From assembly GCF_001444505.1 (NCBI RefSeq), contig NZ_LNDJ01000057.1:1-47404 (forward strand): DNA of 47,404 bases, read 5' to 3'. Made by a program: the position numbers and the translations under genes. Positions within the stretch are counted from its first letter, which is position 1. The number at the start of each line of letters is the position of its first letter. Shown in pieces: positions 37,721 through 46,588 of this stretch. Source of the DNA: Psychrobacter piscatorii. Lineage in GTDB: Bacteria; Pseudomonadota; Gammaproteobacteria; Pseudomonadales; Moraxellaceae. The notes under the pieces were generated by a model. The model ran no database searches and was not told the origin of the DNA. It was given only the letters and a program-made list of their open reading frames with translations.

Positions 37721-38236
37721 GGAACACTCCTAGTATATGATTAGATGATGACTGTTTCTTAATTTTTTGGACCTTATTTTTATACCCTAATATAGGGATA
37801 GGAAATAATATAGATACTAATATCGTTAAGTACCATAGATGATTGGTATCAACCGAATACTCATATCGAACAAAAATGAAGAAGATATAGGATAGACAAG
37901 ATAACCCTTTAACCCAGCGCTACTGTCTTTGATGATGAGGTCATGTGTTGTTTTGATATCAATGCTTCAGATTCATGATATGCAAACGCACTGATTCTAA
38001 TACACATTAATGAGGGCTATAAACATGGGGCGAAACTATTTCTAGTCACGTTATAGTCACAACATGAGCGAATCTCATCACCCTATGTTAAGCCAAACTG
38101 TCTTGACCCAAATCATCCATAAGATTTGATAGTAGCACTGATACTAGAGGTTGACAACGATACGCTCAGGCACTGATATGGCTTGCGCGATTAGAGTTTT
38201 ATTGGTAAGTGTTCGTTGATCGACGCTGTGAGAACA
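37721..38236. other. gene-free stretch between hemA and the aminotransferase
   Basis: About 515 bp with no credible ORF on either strand. It contains the aminotransferase promoter region on the minus strand. I see no clear hemA terminator, repeat or RNA gene. Confidence 0.5.
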
Positions 38237-39628
38237 TCAGCGCCCGCGATGGGCATCCTGTAGCCCAGACACTACAAAATCTAGCAAATCGCTATCACCT
38301 TCGCGGGCCGCTTTACGCATGAGCTTGGATGGTGCGTGCGTCAGTGTTTGAGTCAGGCGCCGTGACAGCTCAATAAGAATGTCTTCTGGACTGATATCTT
38401 CTTGTTGCAGCTTAGCAATGGACTCATGCAGTAGCTTATCTACTTGATTTTGAGTACAGGTACGATACTGCTGGATGTCTTTACCCACTTGACGAACTTG
38501 GAAGCGGCGATCTATTTCAACGACCAATTGACTGACTAAAAGTTCCGCATCGACCGCCGCTTGCCGACGCTGCTCAATATTGCCAGCAATCACATGCTGC
38601 AAATCATCGACAGAATACAGATAGACATCATCCATGCGACTGATGGTTGAGTCAATATCACGTGGTACGGCCAAATCTATCATCAACATTGGCTGATAAC
38701 GGCGACGCTTAAGCGCTTGCATGGTCATGGTTTTATCAATCAATAAATCCATACTACCACTACAGCTGCTGACAATATCGGCGTCTGCCAGCACTTGCGG
38801 CAAATCTTGCAAGGGTCTGACGTCTATGCGGCGATTGGGACTACGCAGTTCAGCCGCCAATGCCTCAGCACGCTCAGGATTACGATTACAAATAATCACT
38901 CGCCCAACGCCAAGTCCTGCGATATGGGTGGCAACCAAACGATTCATCTCACCTGCCGCGACGACCAATAGCGTACGACTCGGCAAGTCATCAAATATCT
39001 GCGTGACCAATTTGGCCGCCGCAAAACTCAGCGATACCGCTTGTGCACCCACTTGCGTCTCATTACGTACTCGTTTAGCAGCGGCAAATACTTGATCAAC
39101 GATCCAACCGAGCTGATTGCTCAATACTTTTTGCTCTTGTGCCAAATGCACAGAGCGCTTGATTTGACCAAGTATTTGCGGCTCACCCAGTATCATAGAA
39201 TCCAGCCCCGCTGCGACTCTTAGCCAGTGGGTCAATGCGTGCGTGTCGCGGTGCACATAGAGATAAGGATCGATATCTACGAGTGGCAGCTGTTTGAATT
39301 CAGCAAGCCACGTCTTAATCTTGAGGATATGAGCGCTGATCATGCTTGATGTGACATGAGCACTGCTACTAAAATCATTATGAGAGATGGCGTGGTCTGT
39401 CTGCTCATTGACTGCCGAGCTTGATGCGTGTGAGTGGTGCGGGGTCAACGTATGGGGCACAAGCGCATAAATCTCAGTACGGTTGCAAGTAGAGACAATC
39501 ACACTGCCATCCGTGAAGGATTCTATTTGCTCAAGCGCGACATTCACATCGTCACCCACCAGCGCCAAGCGCTCTCGCAGAGCGACTGGTGCAGTTTTGT
39601 GATTGACCCCAATGACCACTAATCTCAT
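38237..39628 (-). CDS. hemA: glutamyl-tRNA reductase
   Basis: HemA reduces glutamyl-tRNA(Glu) to glutamate-1-semialdehyde, the first committed step of tetrapyrrole synthesis. It has 463 residues. The N-terminal domain has VIGVNHKTAPVALRERLAL and the catalytic Cys in STCNRTEIYALV (about residue 49). LDSMILGEPQILGQIK and the NADPH domain VVAAGEMNRLVATHIAGLG follow, then DLAVPRDID and the dimerisation helix. It is about 45 residues longer than E. coli HemA. The extra is a Ser/His-rich insert right after the catalytic loop (residues about 58-100). It is divergent from the TPR-lolB-ispE cluster, an arrangement common in gammaproteobacteria. Confidence 0.97.
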   Translation of the reverse strand: MRLVVIGVNHKTAPVALRERLALVGDDVNVALEQIESFTDGSVIVSTCNRTEIYALVPHTLTPHHSHASSSAVNEQTDHAISHNDFSSSAHVTSSMISAHILKIKTWLAEFKQLPLVDIDPYLYVHRDTHALTHWLRVAAGLDSMILGEPQILGQIKRSVHLAQEQKVLSNQLGWIVDQVFAAAKRVRNETQVGAQAVSLSFAAAKLVTQIFDDLPSRTLLVVAAGEMNRLVATHIAGLGVGRVIICNRNPERAEALAAELRSPNRRIDVRPLQDLPQVLADADIVSSCSGSMDLLIDKTMTMQALKRRRYQPMLMIDLAVPRDIDSTISRMDDVYLYSVDDLQHVIAGNIEQRRQAAVDAELLVSQLVVEIDRRFQVRQVGKDIQQYRTCTQNQVDKLLHESIAKLQQEDISPEDILIELSRRLTQTLTHAPSKLMRKAAREGDSDLLDFVVSGLQDAHRGR

Positions 39629-40179
39629 TATTGATAGACCATAAACATGACGCTCAGCTGCCCACTCACGCTATCTTATTATTTTTAAAAGACAGTTTTT
39701 GACGACAGCGCTGAAAGGAAGACCCTAAAAACCGCTTATTATATCATTATTGCCAGCGTTAATTAACACTCACCCGCCGATGATAGCGATATCTCTGTAT
39801 CTGGTCGCAAATGTAACAAATCAACTACCGATATGATTGATAAAATCAATGGATGTGTTTTGGCAAATAGTCGCTAAGACCACCATAAATCATTCGCTTA
39901 GTCTCGCCTAACTTGTTATATTTTCACAGTATTCTGGTCAATATAGCTATTTGTATAAAAGTTCTAGCAAAATAACTCATGCTTAAAACAAGTATCCGTC
40001 ATAGCGTATCAATAGAATGATGATTGCTCAGATATGAGTAACACGGATGCTATTGTTTATACTGTTCATCTGCTCTTATAATATTTGTCATGGGTACTCG
40101 TTACCACTATTTGATTTGAAATGATTAAAATAAAATTGCCTCAGCTATGTAGGTAAACCATGGGCGAACACTACTATCT
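39629..40179. other. divergent intergenic region between hemA and the TPR protein gene
   Basis: About 550 bp, AT-rich and without an ORF of gene quality. It must contain the promoters of hemA and of the TPR-lolB-ispE cluster. No confident box or hairpin could be picked out. Confidence 0.5.
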
Positions 40180-42117
40180 ATGATGTTTTTTGGATCATTA
40201 TCTAGATCACAACCTCTTTATAACGAGCAATCTAGCCTCCGCGCTTTATTGCAGGTCGTTATTGATCGTTTGTGCCAGCGTTATAAGCTAGCGTTGTCAT
40301 TGGCCGTCTGTTTATGCCTTGCCGTACCTGCGCATGCCAGCCATGCTGATACAGAATTGGCCGCAAAAACGCCACCAGCAGCAGTCATTACTAGCGATAA
40401 CGGGGCAAATAATAATGCTACTTCTAGCACCTCTATCAGCACGACTGTTCATAAAAACAGCCAAATGACAGATAGCGTAACTAACATTGATGGTCTAGCG
40501 CCAGCCAGCCTATGGCAGCCTGAACTCAACGAACCCAGTTTATATGCTCTATTAGATGCAGAGTTTGCTGCGGATCGTGATGACAAACAACGCGCGATTA
40601 CGATCTATAAGCAACAATCTTTTAAAGAAGATGCCACAGCGGTATTTGAGAGGGCACTAACTCTATCATTGCGTAATGAAAGGGTTGAGGATTCATTAGC
40701 CTTTGCGAAATCATGGCAAGACCAGAATCCTGATCATGTACCTGCTTGGTTTTATGTGGCGCATTTGGCACTACGGGCACACGACTATATCTTAGCTGGC
40801 GAGACCTTAAACCGCATCTTGCGTTACGATCCGCGTGCAGATTTGAGCGAAATCCTTATCGGTATTTATCCCAATAATGACGATGACAAACGCGAGCTGC
40901 TTGCCGCTTTGCAGCCACTAGATAGTGAGCAAAATGCTTCACTGTCCGTATTAAAAGCTGGTTTACTTTACCAATTTAATGAGCCCGAAATCGCTATCGT
41001 ACATATTAACCGCGCGCTAGAGCGCCAGCCTGATTATGTGCCTTTTATCACCCTAAAGGCTGATATTTTGCGCAAAATCGTTACAGCAGAAACCGTGGTC
41101 AACTATATAAGCCAAGCACGCTTGCGCAATCCTGATAGCAAAAGTTTGTACCTGTACGAGATTCGCTACTTATTAGACTTAAAACAAAGCGAGCAAGCTT
41201 GGAAACTATTGCTTGAGGCCCACAGCCGCTTTAACGATGATGCCGAGATTACCTTGCTAGCAGCATTAGTGAGCTTGGATATCGAAGAATATGCGAGTGC
41301 GGATGATCTACTCAATATGCTTGCCAAAAACCCCGCTTACCTTGACCAAGCTTATTACTATCTCGGTATCAGTGCTGAGCGCCAGCAGCAGTTTGATAAA
41401 GCCAAATACTATCTCAATGCTGTGATGCAAGAAGACTTAGTATTAGAAGCACGTCGAAAAGTGGTCGCATTTGAATTGCTCAATGACGACGTCGACGCCG
41501 CCATTGCTACTTTAGAAAAGCTACGTAAAGACTTTACGGTGTTCGCCCCTGACACCTTTGTGATGCAAGCCGATATTTTGTGGCAGCAAAATGAATCAGA
41601 AGAAGCCTTACGTCTATTGACGCGGGCCGCTCGTAAATATCCTGATAATGAGATGTTACTCTTTGCCCGTGTCCAACTGTTAGATGACAAAAGCGACTAT
41701 GTCGTCAAACGTACACTCCTTAATCATTTGCAGGCGCTCGATCCTACCAATTTATCCTATCAGCTCAGTTATGCACAGTTGCTATTGGCCAACGAGCGTA
41801 ACTCTGAGCAAGGCTTGGCCTTGGCGACCGACATCATCCAAATTCGTTATGATGATCCGCGCTATGATAATGACCTTCATCTGCAAGCTCTCAATGTATT
41901 GGCGGGTAATGCACTGGCCAAAGAAAACTATAAGCAAGTCATCGACTATCTACAAACGCCTTACGATGTGCTCCCAACCCTGCGCTCAGGCACTCTATTA
42001 CTGCGTGCTTATCAGGGTCTCGGCAATAACGAAAAAGTCGAAGCACTACTCGCAGATTTGCAACAGCGTTTCTCCTTTGGACAACATAATATCAATGACA
42101 GCATACAGCTATATTGA
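40180..42117 (+). CDS. exported tetratricopeptide-repeat protein
   Basis: A 645-residue protein. A hydrophobic segment KLALSLAVCLCLAVPAHA ends near residue 53 and looks like a signal peptide with an unusually long N-region. A Ser/Thr/Asn-rich linker follows. Then come helical repeats of the TPR type across the rest (for example AVFERALTLSLRNERVEDSL, YYYLGISAERQQQFDKAKYY, LRLLTRAARKYPDNEMLLF). It probably acts as a periplasmic scaffold or envelope-assembly partner. Genes of this kind lie just before lolB in many gammaproteobacteria, which suggests a role near lipoprotein or outer-membrane biogenesis; this is inference. No clear ribosome binding site precedes the ATG, so the true start could be further in. 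Confidence 0.82.
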   Translation: MMFFGSLSRSQPLYNEQSSLRALLQVVIDRLCQRYKLALSLAVCLCLAVPAHASHADTELAAKTPPAAVITSDNGANNNATSSTSISTTVHKNSQMTDSVTNIDGLAPASLWQPELNEPSLYALLDAEFAADRDDKQRAITIYKQQSFKEDATAVFERALTLSLRNERVEDSLAFAKSWQDQNPDHVPAWFYVAHLALRAHDYILAGETLNRILRYDPRADLSEILIGIYPNNDDDKRELLAALQPLDSEQNASLSVLKAGLLYQFNEPEIAIVHINRALERQPDYVPFITLKADILRKIVTAETVVNYISQARLRNPDSKSLYLYEIRYLLDLKQSEQAWKLLLEAHSRFNDDAEITLLAALVSLDIEEYASADDLLNMLAKNPAYLDQAYYYLGISAERQQQFDKAKYYLNAVMQEDLVLEARRKVVAFELLNDDVDAAIATLEKLRKDFTVFAPDTFVMQADILWQQNESEEALRLLTRAARKYPDNEMLLFARVQLLDDKSDYVVKRTLLNHLQALDPTNLSYQLSYAQLLLANERNSEQGLALATDIIQIRYDDPRYDNDLHLQALNVLAGNALAKENYKQVIDYLQTPYDVLPTLRSGTLLLRAYQGLGNNEKVEALLADLQQRFSFGQHNINDSIQLY

Positions 42118-42295
42118 TATTGGTTTTTCAAAATAACTGTTGCGGCATGATGCCATTAGGCTTGACACGTCACAAAGCACTTATCAATTACAAGGGACGT
42201 ATAAGAAGCTAACAGCCGTGCATAACTGAGCAACAAATAGCCCTTAAGCTAATATCTTTGTTAACCTGTCCATTTTCCCATTTTGAGAGCATATT

Positions 42296-42928
42296 ATGTC
42301 AGCATCAACGATGTCTTATAAACCAAATAAACTGGCTTTGCTTACTGCGATAGCGACTACAATGGTGATCACCTCTGGCTGTCAGTCTCTAAAAACTGCC
42401 AATACTAGCCATCAATCAGGCACCATGATACAAGGTCAAAACGCAGATCAGCCCAAAAAGCTAGAGAGCTTTAACATCACAGGTAAGATTGGCGTGACCA
42501 CACCTGCTAATGACACCTCAGGCACCCAAGGTGGTAGTGCGTTTTATGCGTGGGGACAAGAAAACGATCGTTTTGCTATTGAACTCATCGGCGCGCTCGG
42601 CATTGGCAAAACCAACATTGAGTACAACGGTCAAACGGCCACCTTGGTCAGTGAAAAGACAGGCACACTGACCGCCGATGATCCTGAGGAACTATTACAA
42701 AAAGCCACTGGCTGGCAAGCGCCTATCTCGCAAATGCCTTATTGGATCTCTGGTCGCCCCGCGCCTTCAGATAGCGATCCGCAGCTAGATGCTCAAAACC
42801 GCTTAATCAGCTCAGTCAATGGCGACTGGAGTGCTAGCTTTACTTATAAAGGGAATGACAAGCTCCCTAGTAAAATCAGCGCTGTACAACCACAGGGCAA
42901 TAAAGTGGTGATGACGATTAATCACTAA
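42296..42928 (+). CDS. lolB: outer-membrane lipoprotein receptor LolB
   Basis: LolB accepts lipoproteins from the periplasmic carrier LolA and inserts them in the outer membrane. It has 210 residues. The lipoprotein signal ends with the lipobox TSGC, giving Cys29 as the anchor. The mature domain starts as FNITGKIGVTTPAND, then FYAWGQENDRFAIELIGALG and IGKTNIEYNGQTATLVSE. LLQKATGWQAPISQMPYWIS and the C-terminal SKISAVQPQGNKVVMTINH follow, all matching the LolB barrel. Position before ispE is the standard gammaproteobacterial order. The ATG at 42296 has GAGAG upstream; Met6 is an alternative start. Confidence 0.93.
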   Translation: MSASTMSYKPNKLALLTAIATTMVITSGCQSLKTANTSHQSGTMIQGQNADQPKKLESFNITGKIGVTTPANDTSGTQGGSAFYAWGQENDRFAIELIGALGIGKTNIEYNGQTATLVSEKTGTLTADDPEELLQKATGWQAPISQMPYWISGRPAPSDSDPQLDAQNRLISSVNGDWSASFTYKGNDKLPSKISAVQPQGNKVVMTINH

Positions 42929-43018
42929 TTCGTTACTACTATTCCATCACCACTGAAAAATTAGCCCCTATTGCTCATTATCATAATCGTTTATGAATGT
43001 ACTTTATGATGAAAAAAC

Positions 43019-43981
43019 ATGATTGAAAACATAGCCGAAGCATCTGATTCTACTATTACGCGTTTGTCACCTGCAAAAATCAATCTATTTTTGCACATTA
43101 CAGGCAAGCGTGCTGATGGCTATCATGATTTGCAAACCGTATTTCGCTTGCTCGATTGGGGCGATTATTTGCATTTTTCACTCATGGATGATGCTGTGAT
43201 ACCAACGGCTGATAATAAAGCAGATGCCGATACCCTCTGTCATCAGCTATTGGTATTAGAGGGTGCAGAGACAATCACGACTAATATAGAAGACAACTTA
43301 ATTTTTAAAGCGGCGCGCGCATTGCTCGCTTTTGCCATACAGTCAAACACGCTGCCCGAGCAGTTAGCACCAATTACTATCAGGTTAGATAAGCATTTGC
43401 CCATGGGTGCAGGATTGGGTGGTGGCTCATCCAATGCCGCAACGACTATGCTAGTGCTCAATGAGCTTTGGCAGCTTAACTTTACTCGCGATGAGCTGAT
43501 AAAAATTGGTACAAAGGTAGGCGCAGACGTGCCAATCTTTATCTTTGGTCAAGATGCCATTGCGATGGGTATTGGCGAGGAATTAACTGCCATCAATTTA
43601 CCTGACCAGCAGTATTTAGTCTTAACGCCTGATGCGCATGTCAATACCGCTACCCTATTTGCTCATCCCAAACTACAGCGAGATATCGCTCCTCTATCGA
43701 TTGATACGATTAAAAATCAATCCAATGATTATGTTCAAAATTTGAATACGCCTTATCACAATGTCTTTACGCCAGTGGTAGCGAGCCTCGCTCCTGCTGT
43801 TGCAGAGGCTCTATATTATTTGCAAGGGTTAGAGACGCAAGCACTGGGCACAGCACGCATGACTGGCTCTGGTAGCGCCGTGTTTTTACCTCTAGATGCG
43901 AGTATTTCCAGTAATAAAAAGCTATTGGCAAAGTGGGTTGAAGAGGCGCCTTGTGCAGGGTATGTGGTGGGGAGTTTTTAA
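43019..43981 (+). CDS. ispE: 4-diphosphocytidyl-2-C-methyl-D-erythritol kinase
   Basis: IspE phosphorylates CDP-methylerythritol in the MEP pathway to isoprenoids. It is a GHMP kinase. The N-terminal SPAKINLFLHITGKRADGYH carries the substrate-binding Lys, and the ATP loop is LPMGAGLGGGSSNAATTML near residues 126-144. The later motif MTGSGSAVFLPL completes the set. It has 320 residues, longer than E. coli IspE (283), mainly through an acidic insert after residue 55 (VIPTADNKADADTLCHQLLV). It lies 90 bp after lolB. A small lipoprotein gene starts two bases after its stop. Confidence 0.96.
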   Translation: MIENIAEASDSTITRLSPAKINLFLHITGKRADGYHDLQTVFRLLDWGDYLHFSLMDDAVIPTADNKADADTLCHQLLVLEGAETITTNIEDNLIFKAARALLAFAIQSNTLPEQLAPITIRLDKHLPMGAGLGGGSSNAATTMLVLNELWQLNFTRDELIKIGTKVGADVPIFIFGQDAIAMGIGEELTAINLPDQQYLVLTPDAHVNTATLFAHPKLQRDIAPLSIDTIKNQSNDYVQNLNTPYHNVFTPVVASLAPAVAEALYYLQGLETQALGTARMTGSGSAVFLPLDASISSNKKLLAKWVEEAPCAGYVVGSF

Positions 43982-43982
43982 C

Positions 43983-44561
43983 GTGAATACTTTATATCTA
44001 AAAAAATGCTCAATAACAAGTACGGCCTTTGTTTGCTTATCATTAAGTCTAACTGGGTGTACATCGTTACCTAAGTCTTATGATGAACCTAATTCCAAGC
44101 GTTTGTCTGATAATGTAATTTTACCATCGCAGCTAGGAATTGAATTAAAAGATAACTCTCAGAATATATCTACTTCTGAGCAGCACCGTAAAACCAGTTC
44201 ACCTGCTGAACTATTTACTTACGCACCGGCTCTTTCAATGCGCGAAATCAATTTTGTTTTGAAAGGCAAATACGTTATAAAAGATAACTGCTTATACTTT
44301 GTTCAGAACGATGATAAGTATCTTAGTCCTATTTTTTATCCAGATAGAGCCATTCTGTTTGAGGATGAAAATTCTATTTCTTTAAAGGGGACCAAGGTTA
44401 AACTGGGTGAGGAAGTTCTTACGAGTGGCAAAATTAAAGACCGTATAGGAAGTTATTTTTTGCAAAAAGGTGATACCGTTATCGAAGATACTGAAAATAC
44501 AGCGTGTCTAACAGAGCCTGCGGTATTTATGAGTGGTAGAGTAGTAAATCCTCAAATATAG
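43983..44561 (+). CDS. AT-rich lipoprotein of unknown function
   Basis: The start is a GTG two bases after the ispE stop, preceded by GGGGAG inside the ispE end; an upstream ATG in the same frame lies well inside ispE and is unlikely. From GTG the protein is 192 residues. Its N-terminus KKCSITSTAFVCLSLSLTGC is a lipoprotein signal with lipobox LTGC (Cys near residue 26). The mature part has two visible Cys (DNCLYF, NTACLTEP), is beta-rich, and includes the segment EINFVLKGKYVIKDNCLYFV. I do not recognise it. It is more AT-rich than ispE, and its insertion before tRNA-Gln is not part of the usual order. Confidence 0.72.
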   Translation: MNTLYLKKCSITSTAFVCLSLSLTGCTSLPKSYDEPNSKRLSDNVILPSQLGIELKDNSQNISTSEQHRKTSSPAELFTYAPALSMREINFVLKGKYVIKDNCLYFVQNDDKYLSPIFYPDRAILFEDENSISLKGTKVKLGEEVLTSGKIKDRIGSYFLQKGDTVIEDTENTACLTEPAVFMSGRVVNPQI

Positions 44562-44691
44562 ACATATATATTGCACTATCAACTTGCGATTCAAAAGCTT
44601 GGTGAAACTTTTTATTTAATACATTTATACCGATACAACTCACCTTGCCTAGCTGAATTTTGAATAAATACCAGAAAAAGGCGCAAATGAC

Positions 44692-44719
44692 TTGCAAAAT
44701 CTGAAAATTTACTTATAAT
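44692..44719 (+). promoter_or_regulatory. promoter of the first tRNA-Gln gene
   Basis: TTGCAA (44692-44697) and a perfect TATAAT (44714-44719) are 16 bases apart. The box lies 13 bases before the tRNA start at 44733, as expected for a tRNA promoter with a very short leader. Confidence 0.75.
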
Positions 44720-44732
44720 AGGTCGCCACAAT

Positions 44733-44808
44733 AGGGGTATAGCCAAGTTGGTAAGGCATCAGGTTTTGATCCTGACATCCGTTGGTTCGAGTCCAGCTAC
44801 CCCTGCCA
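44733..44808 (+). tRNA. tRNA-Gln (anticodon UUG), copy 1
   Basis: The acceptor AGGGGTA pairs with TACCCCT, with discriminator G and an encoded CCA (44806-44808). The D arm has AGCCAAGTTGGTAAGGC, and the anticodon arm is CAGG-TTTTGAT-CCTG with TTG at positions 34-36. The T arm is GTTCGAG within TTGGTTCGAGTCCAG. A T-run (CCATTTTTT) follows directly and may aid termination. The sequence is identical to copy 2. Confidence 0.97.
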
Positions 44809-44879
44809 TTTTTTAGTACGAAGTGTTAGACATACATTTAGTATAAGCGGTTTATAGACAACCTCTTATGCTATTGTCA

Positions 44880-44909
44880 TTGACAACGTTATCCCAGTTT
44901 CGGTATAGT
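44880..44909 (+). promoter_or_regulatory. possible promoter between the two tRNA-Gln genes
   Basis: A consensus TTGACA (44880-44885) and TATAGT (44904-44909) are 18 bases apart. It would start transcription about 130 bases before the second tRNA, leaving a long leader, so it is a candidate only. Confidence 0.5.
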
Positions 44910-45047
44910 TCGCAATGAACACCGCTAGGGAAAGGTTATGTTTTAGGCGGCTCAATCGTTTATAAGATAACTGACAGGTCGTGACACCATTCTAAGAATG
45001 ACTATTAGTCGCTATTAGCTTTCGGTTGTTCATAGCCTAGACATTAC

Positions 45048-45123
45048 AGGGGTATAGCCAAGTTGGTAAGGCATCAGGTTTTGATCCTGACATCCGTTGG
45101 TTCGAGTCCAGCTACCCCTGCCA
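45048..45123 (+). tRNA. tRNA-Gln (anticodon UUG), copy 2
   Basis: Identical over all 76 bases to copy 1, including the encoded CCA at 45121-45123 and the following T-run (CCATTTTTTA). Upstream flanks differ. It lies 111 bp before prs, so readthrough into prs is possible. Confidence 0.97.
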
Positions 45124-45233
45124 TTTTTTACTGTAATAGTAGTCTTCAATCTTTTTCACCACTCTTTTCTTAATTTGAGCAGTTTGTCACTGCTTAGCGG
45201 TCGCTGCTTGAGTCAATCAATAGGACTTCTGTC

Positions 45234-46181
45234 ATGCCTTATTTGGCGATTTTTACGGGCAATGCCCACCCAGAATTAGCAAAAACCGTAGCCGATCATC
45301 TTCATATACCTCTTGGTAAAGCTGACATCACGCGTTTTTCTGATGGCGAAATTGCCGTGGAAATCAAAGAACACGTACGTGGTAAAGACGTGTTTATCAT
45401 GCAGCCTACTTGTGCACCGACCAACGACAACTTGATGGAAATCATGATGATGGCTGACGCTTTGCGTCGCTCTAGTGCTGGCCGTATCACAGCTGTCATG
45501 CCATATTTTGGTTATGCTCGTCAGGATCGTCGCCCGCGCTCAGCGCGTGTACCTATCTCGGCTAAAGTCGTCGCTGACATGTTAAACATCGTCAGTATCG
45601 ATCGCGTAATGACGGTTGATTTGCACTCAGATCAGATTCAGGGTTTCTTTGACATTCCTGTAGACAATATTTATGGTACGCCAGTACTCCTAAACGACCT
45701 ACAAAAACAAGATTATGACAATATCATGGTGGTCTCACCCGATGTTGGCGGTGTGGTCCGTGCCCGTGCGATGGCCAAGCAATTAGGCGATACCGATATG
45801 GCGATTATTGACAAGCGCCGTGCTCGTGCCAATGAGTCACAAGTGATGCACATCATCGGTGATGTCCGTGACCGTGACTGCGTCATCGTTGATGATATGG
45901 TCGATACGGCTGGTACATTATGTAAAGCCGCCGAAGCACTAAAAGAAAATGGTGCACGCCGCGTCTTAGCATACATTACTCACCCTGTTCTATCGGGTAA
46001 TGCACTCAAAAACATCAGCGAATCTGCGCTAGACGAAGTTGTAGTCACGGATACGATTCCATTATCTGCTGAAGCAAAAGCCTGTAGCAAAATCCGTCAG
46101 GTCAGTATCGCGCCAATGCTTGCTGAAAGCTTACGCCGCATTAATAATGAAGAATCTATTAGTGCGATGTTTGATGCCTAA
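45234..46181 (+). CDS. prs: ribose-phosphate pyrophosphokinase
   Basis: Prs makes PRPP from ribose 5-phosphate and ATP, feeding purine, pyrimidine, histidine, tryptophan and NAD synthesis. It has 315 residues, the standard length. The N-terminal half has [20 protein letters not shown], then the conserved [20 protein letters not shown] flexible loop and [18 protein letters not shown]. The PRPP-binding loop is [13 protein letters not shown] near residue 220. AGGACTTCTGTC precedes the ATG. Position between tRNA-Gln and rplY is the normal order in this group. A terminator follows, so rplY has its own promoter. Confidence 0.98.
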   Translation: MPYLAIFTGNAHPELAKTVADHLHIPLGKADITRFSDGEIAVEIKEHVRGKDVFIMQPTCAPTNDNLMEIMMMADALRRSSAGRITAVMPYFGYARQDRRPRSARVPISAKVVADMLNIVSIDRVMTVDLHSDQIQGFFDIPVDNIYGTPVLLNDLQKQDYDNIMVVSPDVGGVVRARAMAKQLGDTDMAIIDKRRARANESQVMHIIGDVRDRDCVIVDDMVDTAGTLCKAAEALKENGARRVLAYITHPVLSGNALKNISESALDEVVVTDTIPLSAEAKACSKIRQVSIAPMLAESLRRINNEESISAMFDA

Positions 46182-46248
46182 TGCTAGACAGTCATTGCTA
46201 TAAATTTTAATAGTATTATAGTGACAATAAAGATGTAGTCATAAAAAT

Positions 46249-46284
46249 AATAGCGTCAAGTATCAGTACTTGGCGCTATTTTTA
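46249..46284 (+). terminator. terminator after prs
   Basis: AATAGCGTCAAGTA and TACTTGGCGCTATT pair (one G-T) around a short TCAG loop, with a T-run to 46283. Confidence 0.92.
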
Positions 46285-46328
46285 TGTAGGTACTTTGCGT
46301 AGGTCTTTATTATTACTACAAAATCCCG

Positions 46329-46334
46329 TATAAT
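46329..46334 (+). promoter_or_regulatory. -10 box of a likely rplY promoter
   Basis: A perfect TATAAT after the prs terminator. The -35 is weak (TTTATT-like). Transcription would start near 46342, leaving a leader of about 245 bases. Confidence 0.5.
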
Positions 46335-46520
46335 GCGCGCCTGTGCTGACCTTTTGTTTTATTCAATCAGGCCAGCATTATCAAAAGTGCTGATCATGCT
46401 GAATAATAATGGCTATTGTGGTAATTTTTACTATAAAAATCATTGTTATAAGCAAATGGCTAACATCGATAGTTGTGTCATTTATACGCAACGATAGATA
46501 TTAGCTCTCATCACGTATTA

Positions 46521-46547
46521 GTGGATTGGTCGCAAATCCACTTTTTT
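46521..46547 (+). terminator. terminator-like hairpin in the rplY leader
   Basis: GTGGATT and AATCCAC form a 7-bp perfect stem around GGTCGCA, followed by TTTTTT. It lies inside the leader, 42 bases before the rplY start, so it could act as an attenuator instead of ending an upstream gene. Confidence 0.65.
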
Positions 46548-46588
46548 ATGACCAGACACTTCATCATTCTTTTTATAGGATTATATCC

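Noticed and set aside
44733..45123. The duplicated tRNA-Gln genes as attachment-site (attL/attR) remnants of an island
   Set aside because: Both copies are complete tRNA genes and only 240 bp separate them, with no integrase or cargo. A simple gene duplication explains them.
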